DNA of 64,000 bases from Chondrosia reniformis (lineage: Eukaryota > Porifera > Demospongiae > Chondrillida > Chondrillidae), in NCBI GenBank assembly GCA_947172415.1, contig OX359196.1:746501-810500 (forward strand). Direction: 5' to 3'. This document shows positions 25,995 to 36,879 of the stretch, one piece after another. Both the position numbers and the translations under genes were made by a program. How positions within the stretch are numbered: the first letter of the stretch is position 1; every line of letters starts with the position of its first letter. The notes under the pieces are model-generated. The model saw nothing but the letters and a program-made list of their open reading frames with translations, was not told the DNA's origin and did not search any database.

Positions 25995-26514
25995 TCTGCT
26001 GGTGGAATGCTACATTGTTGACCTTGACATTCTTCGCAACGGAAACAGAGAGTGATTGACTCATTATATCCGGTAGCTTAAAAATTGAAGGGACTGCCGA
26101 TTTACTACATGAGACTGGTTGTATGCATAAAGTGTATTAAAATAATTTGTAGTTAAAATGTCAATTTTCCTAATTGAAAGTGACTTTTACTTGGAATTCA
26201 CAGCTGTTGCTTTAATTGCAGTAGTTACTACAAGTCCTTAAATAAACAATCTTTCCCCAGCAGCAATGAATATTATTACAATGGAGACTAAAGGTTTATG
26301 CCTATATAGTCACAATTCCCTTCTTCTGTGGGAGAGTTCCAATAATGTTTAACACTGGAACCTCTATATAGTACAACTTTGTGTGCTGTCACTGATCTTT
26401 TGAACTCTATTTACATACAGTTTATGTCTATATACAATATGTATGGATATAGTATACGTACGTATAACTATATTTGAGCATACACTGTATATGCACTTGT
26501 AATTAATCAAATAC

Positions 26515-26961
26515 CTTGCAATTGGCCATTCAACTAAGGGTGGCATTAGCAGAGGAGTTGACAGGTCAGACATATAGTGTAAGCTGGAGAGATTCTCTGC
26601 AGTGAATACATGTGTTCCAATGTTGTATCCAGGTCAAGTATATAAATGTGAATGTGACATATTAGAAGTGACTCCTATTTCAAACATGCGTAGGTATGTT
26701 ACCTCCCAACTGTAGGACTGTAGAGAGTTCAGTGATGTGTGTAAAGCTCCCGGGAGCTGTGATATTTAGCTGATCGCATTCTCTGGAAGACTTATGTGAC
26801 CCTATGTAAATAATAGTCATTCATCTCTTACATCAAGGTCACCTACCAATGCACAACACCTACAAAGGAGTGTACAGCTTGACATATGTGAACCGTACTG
26901 TACCAATAGTTTGCCCTTTAGAGGACCTGCCCTGTATCCCATCAGAGTAGCTCAACAACAT
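26515..26961 (-). CDS. Three-exon companion, copy 3 (unknown protein)
   Basis: Exons 26961-26864, 26782-26703 and 26596 to the possible donor after 26515. Same splice sites and phases as copy 2. The frame ending PPLVEWPIA is open through the donor AG|GTATTT. Confidence 0.4.
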
Positions 26962-27456
26962 TCTAGGTCCTGTTTACAACTATTCATAAGACATTAAGGC
27001 TGTAGCTAGACAAACATATACATGCACTGTCTCAGTTAGTAATTGTAATACTTGAGCAAACAATGTGTATTAGAATTCGAAGGCTTTCCAGAATTAACCA
27101 GCTGAAGATAAGTGTACCACATAATCTCATATTGGAATATTGGATCACATACATATATATATGTACACAGCCTAGTACATAAGTATATCAATCTGTCCAT
27201 AGTATGCAATCTGATCTGTTTTATTTAAGCAGTGATAACTTTGACACCACAATGTACACCTATCGTTTTAACCATTTCATTTCAGCATTGAATCATTCCA
27301 TGATTTATAAAGAAGATAAATTAAAATTGTAAAAATAAGTGATCATGATTGTTGAAGGAGTGTACATAAAAAGATTTCAGTTTTGAACGGACAAAACACA
27401 AAAGAAATAATTGTTTAAAAAATTACAATTCAAGTTACTAGACTGTCTGCCTCTTC

Positions 27457-28518
27457 TTACTCTTCACCTTCTAGAGAAAATGTTAGAGAACAAACACTTT
27501 CCTTTTCTGAAAGTTCTGAGCTGAACTTTTCTAAAGCATGTTCACTGCATTTTCTGCCAATTTCTGGTGACTCAATCTCTCTGTTGTTGTCTGTTGCTAT
27601 GCATTTCCTTGTACGAATGATCCACCTGGTAGCATTAAAAGCTGCCCTTAATTTGCTTCTAAGCACCTCTTTCTGGTTTTCTGTAAGCACCTTTCTCCCC
27701 AATATCCAGGGATGACAAAGGGCTTGCTGACAGCTCAGTCTCTTCTCGGGATCAGCAGTCATTAAACTCGATACAAAGTCTTTGGCTTCCTGTGAGATGT
27801 GGTCCCAGAATTGACAGTCAAATTGGTACTTGGCCTGTTTGATGCATTCGAACATCTTCTTGTTATTGTCGAAGGGAAATGGTGGATATCCAGCAAGTAG
27901 AATGTATGCAATGACGCCGAGCGACCAGCAATCTGCTTTGGAGGTGTATGGCTGCATATTCAGCTCCTCGGGTGAAGCGTATCCGCCAGTACCTGCAGGC
28001 TGGGTCATTGGACTGTCCCCAGGAACAGTAGCCGTACCGAAATCTGTCAGGAGGACTTGACTTGTTTTCGGCTTAAACAGAATGTTTTCGGGCTTCAAGT
28101 CGCGATGGACAATTCCCCTTTTGTGCAAATAGTCGACTGCACGAAGCAGCTGCCTCATGATGTGACGAGCCTCCTCTTCTTGAAATTCTCCTTGCTCCTC
28201 TAATCTGCTAAAGAGCTCGCCTCCTTTCACGTATTCCATGATCAAGTACATTTGACTCTCGTTCTCAAAAGTGTCGTACAGCTTGACAATGTTATCGTGG
28301 CTCAGTCGGAAGAGAATGTCCACTTCGTCCTTTACGGAGAGTCCAGCATTTTGAAGAAATTTCTTGTCAATTATTTTCACTGCTACAGGCTGCAATGTTT
28401 TATAATCCTGGGCTAGGTAAACCTGGGAGAAGGCTCCTTTGCCGATTAGTCTTTTCATGCCGTAGCGGGCTAGAACCTTGGGATCAAAGCGAAGACGTCT
28501 AGTTTGTCTGAAAGCCAT
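27457..28518 (-). CDS. CaMKI/PSKH-like kinase, copy 4
   Basis: 353 residues, same protein as copy 3 by eye, with only silent nucleotide differences. All catalytic residues are present and the tail is truncated at SLEGEE. Confidence 0.9.
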   Translation of the reverse strand: MAFRQTRRLRFDPKVLARYGMKRLIGKGAFSQVYLAQDYKTLQPVAVKIIDKKFLQNAGLSVKDEVDILFRLSHDNIVKLYDTFENESQMYLIMEYVKGGELFSRLEEQGEFQEEEARHIMRQLLRAVDYLHKRGIVHRDLKPENILFKPKTSQVLLTDFGTATVPGDSPMTQPAGTGGYASPEELNMQPYTSKADCWSLGVIAYILLAGYPPFPFDNNKKMFECIKQAKYQFDCQFWDHISQEAKDFVSSLMTADPEKRLSCQQALCHPWILGRKVLTENQKEVLRSKLRAAFNATRWIIRTRKCIATDNNREIESPEIGRKCSEHALEKFSSELSEKESVCSLTFSLEGEE

Positions 28519-28579
28519 TTAGGAAGATTTCTCTTGTCTCTCAAATACAAGTTACTGCTCCAGCAGAGCACAGATGTTA

Positions 28580-28587
28580 CTTTTATA
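28580..28587 (-). promoter_or_regulatory. TATA box of kinase copy 4
   Basis: TATAAAAG on the minus strand, 62 bp before the ATG at 28518. Confidence 0.65.
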
Positions 28588-29112
28588 CCTGCTGGTGGAA
28601 TGCTACATTGTTGACCTTGACATTCTTCGCAACGGAAACAGAGAGTGATTGACTCATTATATCCGGTAGCTTAAAAATTGAAGGGACTGCCGATTTACTA
28701 CATGAGACTGGTTGTATGCATAAAGTGTATTAAAATAATTTGTAGTTAAAATGTCAATTTTCCTAATTGAAAGTGACTTTTACTTGGAATTCACAGCTGT
28801 TGCTTTAATTGCAGTAGTTACTACAAGTCCTTAAATAAACAATCTTTCCCCAGCAGCAATGAATATTATTACAATGGAGACTAAAGGTTTATGCCTATAT
28901 AGTCACAATTCCCTTCTTCTGTGGGAGAGTTTCAATAATGTTTAACATTGGAACCTCTATATAGTACAACTTTGTGTGCTGTCACTGATCTTTTGAACTC
29001 TATTTACATACAGTTTATGTCTATATACAATATGTATGGATATAGTATACGTACGTATAACTATATTTGAGCATACACTGTATATGCACTTGTAACTAAT
29101 CAAATACCTTGG

Positions 29113-29548
29113 CTATTCAACTAAAGGTGGTATTAGCAGAGGAGTTGACAGGTCAGACATATAGTGTAAGCTGGAGAGATTCTCTGCAGTGAATGCATGT
29201 GATCCAATGTTGTATCCAGGTCAAGTATATCAATGCGAATGTGACATATTTGAAGTGATTCCTATTTCAAACATGCGTAGGTATGTTACCTCCCAACTGT
29301 AGGACTGTAGAGAGTTCAGTGATGTGTGTAAAGCTCCTGGGAGCTGTGATATTTAGCTGATCGCATTCTCTGGAAGACTTATGTGACCCTATGTAAATAA
29401 TAGTCATTCATCTCTTACATCAAGGTCACCTACCAATGCACAACACCTACAAAGGAGTGTACAGCTTGACATATGTGAACCGTACTGTACCAATAGTTTG
29501 CCCTTTAGAGGACCTGCCCTGTATCCCATCAGAGTAGCTCAACAACAT
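29113..29548 (-). CDS. Three-exon companion, copy 4 (82-residue frame ending in TAG)
   Basis: Exons 29548-29451, 29369-29290 and 29183-29113. In this copy and copy 5 the codon that is TGG elsewhere is TAG, so ATG to stop gives an 82-residue product ending PPLVE. It also carries a Gly to Arg change in APGSF. It is either the true end of a tiny gene or a premature stop in a decaying one. The sequence alone does not decide. Confidence 0.4.
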
Positions 29549-30045
29549 TCTAGGTCCTGTTTACAACTATTCATAAGACATTAAGGCTGTAGCTAGACAA
29601 ACATATACATGCACTGTCTCAGTTAGTAATTGTAATACTTGAGCAAACAATGTGTATTAGAATTCGAAGGCTTTCCAGAATTAACCAGCTGAAGATAAGT
29701 GTACTACATAATCTCATATTGGAATATTGGATCACATACATATATATATATATGTACACAGCCTAGTACATAAGTCTATCAATCTGTCCATAGTATGCAA
29801 TCTGATCTGTTTTATTTAAGCAGTGATAACTTTGACACCACAATGTACACCTATCATTTAACCATTTCATTTCAGCATTGAATCATTCCATGATTTATAA
29901 AGAAGATAAATTAAATTGTAAAAATAAGTGATCATGATTGTTGAAGGAGTGTACATAAAAAGATTTCAGTTTTGAACGGACAAAACACAAAAGAAATAAT
30001 TGTTTAAAAAATTACAATTCAAGTTACTAGACTGTCTGTCCCTTC

Positions 30046-31107
30046 TTACTCTTCACCTTCTAGAGAAAATGTTAGAGAACAAACACTTTCCTTTTCTGAA
30101 AGTTCTGAGCTGAATTTTTCTAAAGCATGTTCACTGCATTTTCTGCCAATTTCTGGTGACTCAATCTCTCTGTTGTTGTCTGTTGCTATGCATTTCCTTG
30201 TACGAATGATCCACCTGGTAGCATTAAAAGCTGCCCTTAATTTGCTTCTAAGCACCTCTTTCTGGTTCTCTGTAAGCACCTTTCTCCCCAATATCCAGGG
30301 ATGACAAAGGGCTTGCTGACAGCTCAGTCTCTTCTCGGGGTCAGCAGTCATTAAACTCGATACAAAGTCTTTAGCCTCCTGTGAGATGTGGTCCCAGAAT
30401 TGACAGTCAAATTGGTACTTGGCCTGTTTGATGCATTCGAACATCTTCTTGTTATTGTCGAAGGGAAATGGTGGATATCCAGCAAGTAGAATGTATGCAA
30501 TGACGCCGAGCGACCAGCAATCTGCTTTGGAGGTGTATGGCTGCATATTCAGCTCCTCGGGTGAAGCGTATCCGCCAGTACCTGCAGGCTGGGTCATTGG
30601 ACTGTCCCCAGGAACCGTAGCCGTACCGAAATCTGTCAGGAGGACTTGACTTGTTTTCGGCTTAAACAGAATGTTTTCGGGCTTCAAGTCGCGATGGACA
30701 ATTCCCCTTTTGTGCAAATAGTCGACTGCACGAAGCAGCTGCCTCATGATGTTACGAGCCTCTTCTTCTTGAAATTCTCCTTGCTCCTCTAATCTGCTAA
30801 AGAGCTCGCCTCCTTTCACGTATTCCATGATCAAGTACATTTGACTCTCGTTCTCAAAAGTGTCGTACAGCTTGACAATGTTATCGTGGCTCAGTCGGAA
30901 GAGAATGTCCACTTCGTCCTTTACGGAGAGTCCAGCATTTTGAAGAAATTTCTTGTCAATTATTTTTACTGCTACAGGCTGCAATGTTTTATAATCCTGG
31001 GCTAGGTAAACCTGGGAGAAGGCTCCTTTGCCGATTAGTCTTTTCATGCCGTAACGGGCTAGAACTTTGGGATCAAAGCGAAGACGTCTAGTTTGTCTGA
31101 AAGCCAT
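30046..31107 (-). CDS. CaMKI/PSKH-like kinase, copy 5
   Basis: 353 residues. It differs from copies 3 and 4 by H119N (EEEARN in place of EEEARH), away from the active site. All catalytic motifs are intact. It is the outermost copy on the 5' side of the array, and its upstream companion exons lie at the edge of the duplicated sequence. Confidence 0.9.
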   Translation of the reverse strand: MAFRQTRRLRFDPKVLARYGMKRLIGKGAFSQVYLAQDYKTLQPVAVKIIDKKFLQNAGLSVKDEVDILFRLSHDNIVKLYDTFENESQMYLIMEYVKGGELFSRLEEQGEFQEEEARNIMRQLLRAVDYLHKRGIVHRDLKPENILFKPKTSQVLLTDFGTATVPGDSPMTQPAGTGGYASPEELNMQPYTSKADCWSLGVIAYILLAGYPPFPFDNNKKMFECIKQAKYQFDCQFWDHISQEAKDFVSSLMTADPEKRLSCQQALCHPWILGRKVLTENQKEVLRSKLRAAFNATRWIIRTRKCIATDNNREIESPEIGRKCSEHALEKFSSELSEKESVCSLTFSLEGEE

Positions 31108-31168
31108 TTAGGAAGATTTCTCTTGTCTCTCAAATACAAGTTACTGCTCCAGCAGCGCACAGATGTTA

Positions 31169-31176
31169 CTTTTATA
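31169..31176 (-). promoter_or_regulatory. TATA box of kinase copy 5
   Basis: TATAAAAG on the minus strand, 62 bp before the ATG at 31107. Confidence 0.65.
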
Positions 31177-31701
31177 CCTGCTGGTGGAATGCTACATTGT
31201 TGACCTTGACATTCTTCGCAACGGAAACAGAGAGTGATTGACTCATTATATCCGGTAGCTTAAAAATTGAAGGGACTGCCGATTTACTACATGAGACTGG
31301 TTGTATGCATAAAGTGTATTAAAATAATTTGTAGTTAAAATGTCAATTTTCCTAATTGAAAGTGACTTTTACTTGGAATTCACAGCTGTTGCTTTAATTG
31401 CAGTAGTTACTACAAGTCCTTAAATAAACAATCTTTCCCCAGCAGCAATGAATATTATTACAATGGAGACTAAAGGTTTATGCCTATATAGTCACAATTC
31501 CCTTCTTCTGTGGGAGAGTTCCAATAATGTTTAACACTGGAACCTCTATATAGTACAACTTTGTGTGCTGTCACTGATCTTTTGAACTCTATTTACATAC
31601 AGTTTATGTCTATATACAATATGTATGGATGTAGTATACGTACGTATAACTATATTTGAGCATACACTGTATATGCACTTGTAACTAATCAAATACCTTG
31701 G

Positions 31702-32137
31702 CTATTCAACTAAAGGTGGTATTAGCAGAGGAGTTGACAGGTCAGACATATAGTGTAAGCTGGAGAGATTCTCTGCAGTGAATGCATGTGATCCAATGTT
31801 GTATCCAGGTCAAGTATATCAATGCGAATGTGACATATTTGAAGTGATTCCTATTTCAAACATGCGTAGGTATGTTACCTCCCAACTGTAGGACTGTAGA
31901 GAGTTCAGTGATGTGTGTAAAGCTCCTGGGAGCTGTGATATTTAGCTGATCGCATTCTCTGGAAGACTTATGTGACCCTATGTAAATAATAGTCATTCAT
32001 CTCTTACATCAAGGTCACCTACCAATGCACAACACCTACAAAGGAGTGTACAGCTTGACATATGTGAACCGTACTGTACCAATAGTTTGCCCTTTAGAGG
32101 ACCTGCCCTGTATCCCATCAGAGTAGCTCAACAACAT
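31702..32137 (-). CDS. Three-exon companion, copy 5 (82-residue frame ending in TAG)
   Basis: Exons 32137-32040 (98 nt), 31958-31879 (80 nt) and 31772-31702 (71 nt). They total 249 nt, 82 residues plus TAG. Donors are GTAGGT and GTAACA. Acceptors are TTCCAG and CTGCAG. The start codon lies only about 30 bp inside the right edge of the duplicated block. An in-frame TAA precedes the ATG, so either this is the start or an acceptor (AACAG) lies just before it. Confidence 0.4.
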
Positions 32138-32169
32138 TCTAGGTCCTGTTTACAACTATTCATAAGACA

Positions 32170-33929
32170 TTTAGGCTTATAGGCTGAACATATTATCATA
32201 CTGTATACATATAGATGTAACAATTGTAACACTTTGCTCAGCCATGTGCATTAGAAGGCTTTGTCCAAAATAATCATTTAAGTAAATTGGAACTGAGGAA
32301 TTCATTATTCATTTTGTGTATAGTGAGTGTTAAATAGTACAGTATATGTGGCATAGAAACCATTATAAAATAATAATACATACCTAATTATTTTTTTGTT
32401 TAATAGTGTGCAGACACATATTGTGCTGGCTATGATGCAAGGACTCATAAAATGCTTATTTTGAACCCATGACATATAAACTATATAAAAAGCAGCTTCA
32501 TTTTATTACTGTATCCTTCTTAGATTTCCTATTCATTGGAATGTAGTTACTTTCTATACACTCTAGGCAAAGGTCAAAGCTCAGGTATAGCGGAAAATAG
32601 AGGGAAACTGACCCAAGAAGAACAAGCTACATCTTCCCTGAACTCCAGTAGACCATTAAATAAGTGTTTGTGTGTGTCTGTTACCAAAATGGTTTCTGCT
32701 TTGAATCATACAAATCTGAATCTCCTGAATATTGGTTGCCCGGTAACTGATTTGTTCAAAGGAAAGCCTAGGAGTATTTTACCATATTTGGTATATACTG
32801 AAAAGAATGTCCAGATGTGTAAGGTGTAATAGTACTTTTGACCTAATCTGATCACAAAGGTCTGTTACTAGAGGAAGTCTTCAAAATGCCAAAGCAAGAT
32901 ACATATTTCCTCTTCATAAACTAGCTATACTGTTACTAGAAACTACCCTAACCCCTTTTAATTTACATCTTCTGAATTGTACTAGCTTGCCAGGACTCAT
33001 TATATTGGTATTCATTATATCTGAGACAATGTGTGACCTTATTGCTTGTACCCTCATGAAAGTGTTTAAATACTATACTTAGCTACACACACACAAACAC
33101 CATGATATATACTAATACACTAGTGGGAGAAGAAGGAAGGTTTTATGAATAGTGCACGATTGAGGGTCAATCCATAGAGGAGATAGGGAAAGTGCATGAC
33201 ATGGGTCTTGATTAAAGCAACAGAAGATGATAGATAAATAGATGATAAATAGAAGAGCTCTACTATTGACAGAAGGTTCATGATTGGAAGTGACATATCC
33301 TTTTTGATTGATTAGTATATCATGACATAATTTCATATTTGGCTTTATGTATAGTGAGTGCTAAATAGTACAATACATGTGGCATATAAACCATAATAAA
33401 CTAATAATAATAATACATACTTAATTATTTTTGTGTTCAATAGTGTGTAGACACATATATACACAGCTTGATGCAAGGACCCTTAAAATGGAAGTTAATT
33501 ACACTATGCCTGTGCAAAGGCTATCATGATAAGGCTTCAGTCTCTTTGGCTGGTCTGGTGTAATCTGATCCAGTGATTATTCACTTATATATTGCTATGA
33601 TATAATATGATAATCACTGGAATATATTATAATCAAAACTTTTGCACTAATTCCCATTTCATTGTGATTAGCAGTCCTATAGCCTACACATTCACTTGTT
33701 ATGAAACCACAAGTGTTGTATTTGAGGTGAATTAATTAATTGCAGACAGTCATCCAAATTCACCAATGAAGTTTTTTTGCAACTTTGGGTGACTGGAGAG
33801 GTTGCCATGCAAGAGCTATTATAATATGTTAATGGCTACAGGTGAATTACCTCCTCTTTTTATTGCTTTTTCCAATTTTCAAAAACAAGCTTCAACATCT
33901 TTTAATGTGTTTACTATCTGAATAGCAGG
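32170..33929. other. Intergenic region right of the kinase array
   Basis: Contains two related segments at about 32320-32430 and 33350-33450 (gtgagtg, taatacatac, ttaattatttttgtgtt). There is also an open stretch at 32567-32749 on the plus strand between an acceptor-like tctag and a donor-like cggtaact, reading NRGKLTQEEQATSSLNSSRP. It could be an exon, but I find no partner exon or family. Otherwise nothing is evident. Confidence 0.3.
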
Positions 33930-34139
33930 TCATAAGTGCATGTTTAGTTTCCCACTCAGTGGAACTAACTTTTCAATTTGCCAGGGTGAAAGGTAGAGTT
34001 CATGTAAACTGGATGCAACTTTAAACAAACTTGTGTTTATTCTGTATAAGCGTGCAATTGAACTAATCAGTACTTGACATATCGCAACTACAATCAACAA
34101 TAGCACCCATGATAACTCGTCCGAATAGGCATCAGCCAT
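33930..34139 (-). CDS. Possible short membrane protein or first exon, head-to-head with GTF3C6
   Basis: A 69-residue frame from an ATG 52 bp upstream of, and divergent from, the GTF3C6 start codon. After MADAYSDELS comes a hydrophobic run WVLLLIVVAICQVLISSI that would span a membrane, followed by a basic ARLYR. The start context (AATGG) and bidirectional placement make it plausible. There is no recognised family and no confirmed downstream exon, so it could be chance. Confidence 0.3.
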   Translation of the reverse strand: MADAYSDELSWVLLLIVVAICQVLISSIARLYRINTSLFKVASSLHELYLSPWQIEKLVPLSGKLNMHL

Positions 34140-34191
34140 TCTCTTGCGGAAGTTGGGGATGGAATACTCGTCGAAAGGATATGTGATTAAA

Positions 34192-36073
34192 ATGGCTGAC
34201 ACCGATGCGATGGACGTTGATATGTCTGTAAACGGCAATCGTAGAGATGTGTCAGAAGAAGTGTACGTGTTCGTGGAACTACCTGGTCTCTCCGACGATC
34301 AATTTAGGCGCATTTGTCAAGGAGAATGTTCAATGCTAGTACGTTTGCAGACATTTTATGCCTTTACAATACGAATGGTAACCTCATCGACATACGGATG
34401 AACAGTAGCTGTTATAGTGTTATGATTATGAAGGTCACCTGACCAGTTGTGATGAATATGATGAGGCACAATAATGTGTCATTACAGTTAAAATATTGTA
34501 TATCTAATTCTGAGAGAACAAGATTTGGTTCCTGTATGTCTTTGTATGTCTTTGAAAGAGAACATGCTGATAGATGAATATTCCTGTATGTACCTATTAA
34601 AAATCTAATACACCAGTTTCCTACATGCTATGTCTACTCTGTTGCCTAGCTACTATGTATGGCTAACACAAATACGAAGCTAGGGATATAGAATAAGGAT
34701 TTCTTCTAACTGCGTCGAACTTATCTTTGGAACTGGTCACTGAAGAAGATCCCCAGGGTTGAAACGTCTGGCAGAAAGAACAATAAAAAAACTAGGTCTC
34801 TAGATGCTCCCAAAGTTGAAAGATGACCCTTTCCAAAGACGAGGGATATACATGATATATCTAGATTATGACCTACGTAGAGAGCAAACCTTCCAGTGAG
34901 ACTTGTGTTCCTTTCTTTGCTTAGCAACTTACTCTCGCTTTGTCAGTGATCCTAGGAGTCTTTCTCTTTCCACTCCCTTGTACGTATACTAGTCTATGCT
35001 GATGTTGCTTGTACATTTCTGCAGTATGTATGCACAATGACATACTGTATATACTATATAGTGGAAAATACAGTAATACAGTGGAACGTCGATTATCCAA
35101 ACGTCAATTATCTGAATAATCAATTATCCAAATAATCGATTATCCGAACAAGTCACAAGATGCTGACTCAGCAAATAATTATTTCGAGTAATATCTGTTA
35201 TTGGTAATGTTTTGTCAAGCTTGTCACATCAATATGATTCAAGATAAACTCACAACGTTTTGTCTATCACAGGCTTCTTCAGGTGTCACAAAATAAATGT
35301 ATGATAAGTAATAAGATAATAAAGTAATAAATACTAAAACAGTCAATGTTTGACAGCTACTGAGAACAAGAAAGTGACATCAAAATTGTACACATCATCT
35401 ACTGCTATTCTCTACTGTCTCAGTGAAGGACAAATTTTAATTCCTTTCCACTCAATATTAGTCTCATGATGTTCTAGTGTCTGGTGTTGTTGTGTATGTA
35501 CTGTATAGTGTTTTTATACTTCTTATTTATATTTGCAGAAAAGACTAGATTCTCCCGATGTATTAATGCAATTGGCTAAGGACACCTTTAAAGGAAAGCT
35601 ATCAGGTTTGCACTTAATTAAATATTAATTTCTGTGTTTCCCCTGCTACGCTAAATGGTATGCAGTTTTTTCACTTGTGTGACATAAAACTTAGTAATTT
35701 GTACATTTGATTTATTAGTACCATCCAATGTACAAACCCATTCCTATTTGGAAACATTTCTTCAAAAAGTCCTGAACTCTACCATCTACGGTCTAGACAT
35801 TATTAAATTTATATATATTGTGTATAATTGTAGATATAGTAACTGTTTCTTATTTCTTTCCACTGCACTGTTGTTAACTAATAGATATATACATGAAATT
35901 TTCCTTCTAAAGAGTCCTTAGGCACCCATCTGTTCTTTTCCAATGAAGCAGAACCAAGATTTCTCTGTAAGACATCAAAGAAGTTAGATTTGCATCGAGT
36001 TATTCTAAGAAAGAAGATCCAATCCGAAGACAGTAATAAAGAAACAGATCGTAGAGAGCTTTCTAGTGACTGA
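34192..36073 (+). CDS. GTF3C6: General transcription factor IIIC subunit 6 (TFIIIC35-like)
   Basis: Three exons, 34192-34338, 35539-35605 and 35913-36073, give 124 residues with agreeing phases (0, then 1). GTF3C6 is the small subunit of TFIIIC, which binds tRNA-gene internal promoters in the nucleus for RNA polymerase III. The beta-rich TFIIIC_sub6 pattern is visible: EEVYVFVELPGL, then a Cys-containing turn, then KRLDSPDVLMQLAKDTFKGK, then LGTHLFFSNEAEPRFLCKTS with KKLDLHRVIL. These match the family pattern (V/L)VELxG, PxLQ, F.G and LGTxLIFE, ending in a KTxKKLxL strand. The human protein is longer because of an acidic tail that is absent here. I chose the start ATGGCTGACACC because the short N-terminus leads straight into the domain. 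Confident of the family. Confidence 0.85.
34690..34842. repeat. Interspersed repeat, copy 2, in GTF3C6 intron 1
   Basis: Partner of 1211-1340. Contains a hairpin-GAAAC motif at about 34738-34770 on the plus strand (CTGAAGA, A, stem GATCC/GGGTT, GAAACG) and an inverted tctttgga/tccaaaga pair at its ends. Confidence 0.55.
35074..35155. mobile_element. pogo/Tigger-like terminal sequence remnant
   Basis: The stretch acagtggaacgtcgattatc, followed by repeated attatccaaa/attatccgaac, resembles terminal inverted repeats of pogo-group DNA transposons (CAGTGGAACCTCGATTATCCG type, from memory). Only one end is visible in GTF3C6 intron 1, and no transposase is present. Confidence 0.35.
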
Positions 36074-36235
36074 ACTTTATATTGGAGATAGCACCAAAGC
36101 AATGTTTAATGCAATTAAATGTCTTCTTATAATAAGTTAACCCTTTGATAATCATCTTTTCAAATTATATATGTATACTGCTTTTAATTTTTAAATATAT
36201 TGATGAATTTCTTTCTCATATAAGGCATGAAAGGG

Positions 36236-36590
36236 GTATTGGTAGGGAGGACGGGAGGATGGGAGGGGTGCTGGTGGAGAAGATGGGAGGGGTGCTGGCG
36301 GGGAGGATGGGAGGGGTGCTGGCGGGGAGGATGGGAGGGGTGCTGGCGGGGAGGATGGGAGGGGTGCTGGCGGGGAGGATGGGAGGGGTGCTGGCGGGGA
36401 GGATGGGAGGGGTGCTGGCGGGGAGGATGGGAGGGGTGCTGGCGGGGAGGATGGGAGGGGTGCTGGCGGGGAGGATGGGAGGGGTGCTGGTGGGGAGGAT
36501 GGGAGGGGTGCTGGCGGGATGCTGGCAGGGAGGATGGGAGGGGTGCTGGCGGGGAGGATGGGAGGGGTGCTGGCGGGGAGGATGGGTCTG
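36236..36590. repeat. 24-bp G-rich minisatellite, about 14 copies
   Basis: The unit gggaggatgggaggggtgct plus ggcg repeats head to tail on the plus strand with little variation. Two plus-strand frames and one minus-strand frame stay open because the period is a multiple of three and the units lack stops. I regard these frames as non-coding. The many GGG/GGGG runs make a G-quadruplex likely. It lies about 160 bp beyond the GTF3C6 stop codon. Confidence 0.95.
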
Positions 36591-36879
36591 TCACATGGAT
36601 TATGAAGCTAATAAGTGTCAGCATTCACAGACATTTATTAAGCAATGAGATTAGAATTTTGATGTGTATTCATAGACATGTATCCTACGTTCCTCTTATA
36701 AGCTTGCTGGTGCTTAAGTCCGGTACTGGTGCTATGATATTTATTATAAATTCCAATGTTTTCAATTTTTCCAAAGTAAACTGTAAAGTAAGAGTAAACA
36801 TATAGTCTACATCCTGTAAAAAGTTTTTTTGAATTCTCTTCAATATTAATTTTACATAACACAACGAGAAAAAAGAAGA

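Larger units (their letters stand above)
19135..32169 (-). repeat. Five-unit tandem gene array (kinase plus three-exon companion)
   Basis: Kinase reading frames start at 20481, 23334, 25925, 28518 and 31107. Spacing is 2853 bp for the first pair and then 2591, 2593 and 2589 bp. Coding and spacer sequence are both repeated. Left homology begins near 19135 (tgtgataattttgacacc) and right homology stops near 32169, after cataagacatt. Units 2-5 are nearly identical. Unit 1 differs by many substitutions and about 300 extra bases between its kinase and the next exon set. This is direct tandem duplication with later homogenisation or re-duplication. Confidence 0.95.

Noticed and set aside
19793-30649. 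Plus-strand 76-codon frames opposite each kinase
   Set aside because: Antisense shadows of the conserved kinase coding sequence.
19375-31107. Testis-specific serine kinase (TSSK) identity for the array
   Set aside because: The small intronless copies first suggested TSSK, but the GVIAYILL, HPWI and FNAT features and the N-terminal RFDPKVLARY fit CaMKI/PSKH better.
32536-32829. 97-codon plus-strand frame as a gene
   Set aside because: Contains an exon-like stretch with an acceptor and donor but no phase-matched neighbours, start context or recognisable family.
36145-36805. Open frames of 146-192 codons (glycine/tryptophan or proline/histidine repeats)
   Set aside because: They are the three frames of a 24-bp minisatellite whose period is a multiple of three. 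No start context, splice sites or family support them.
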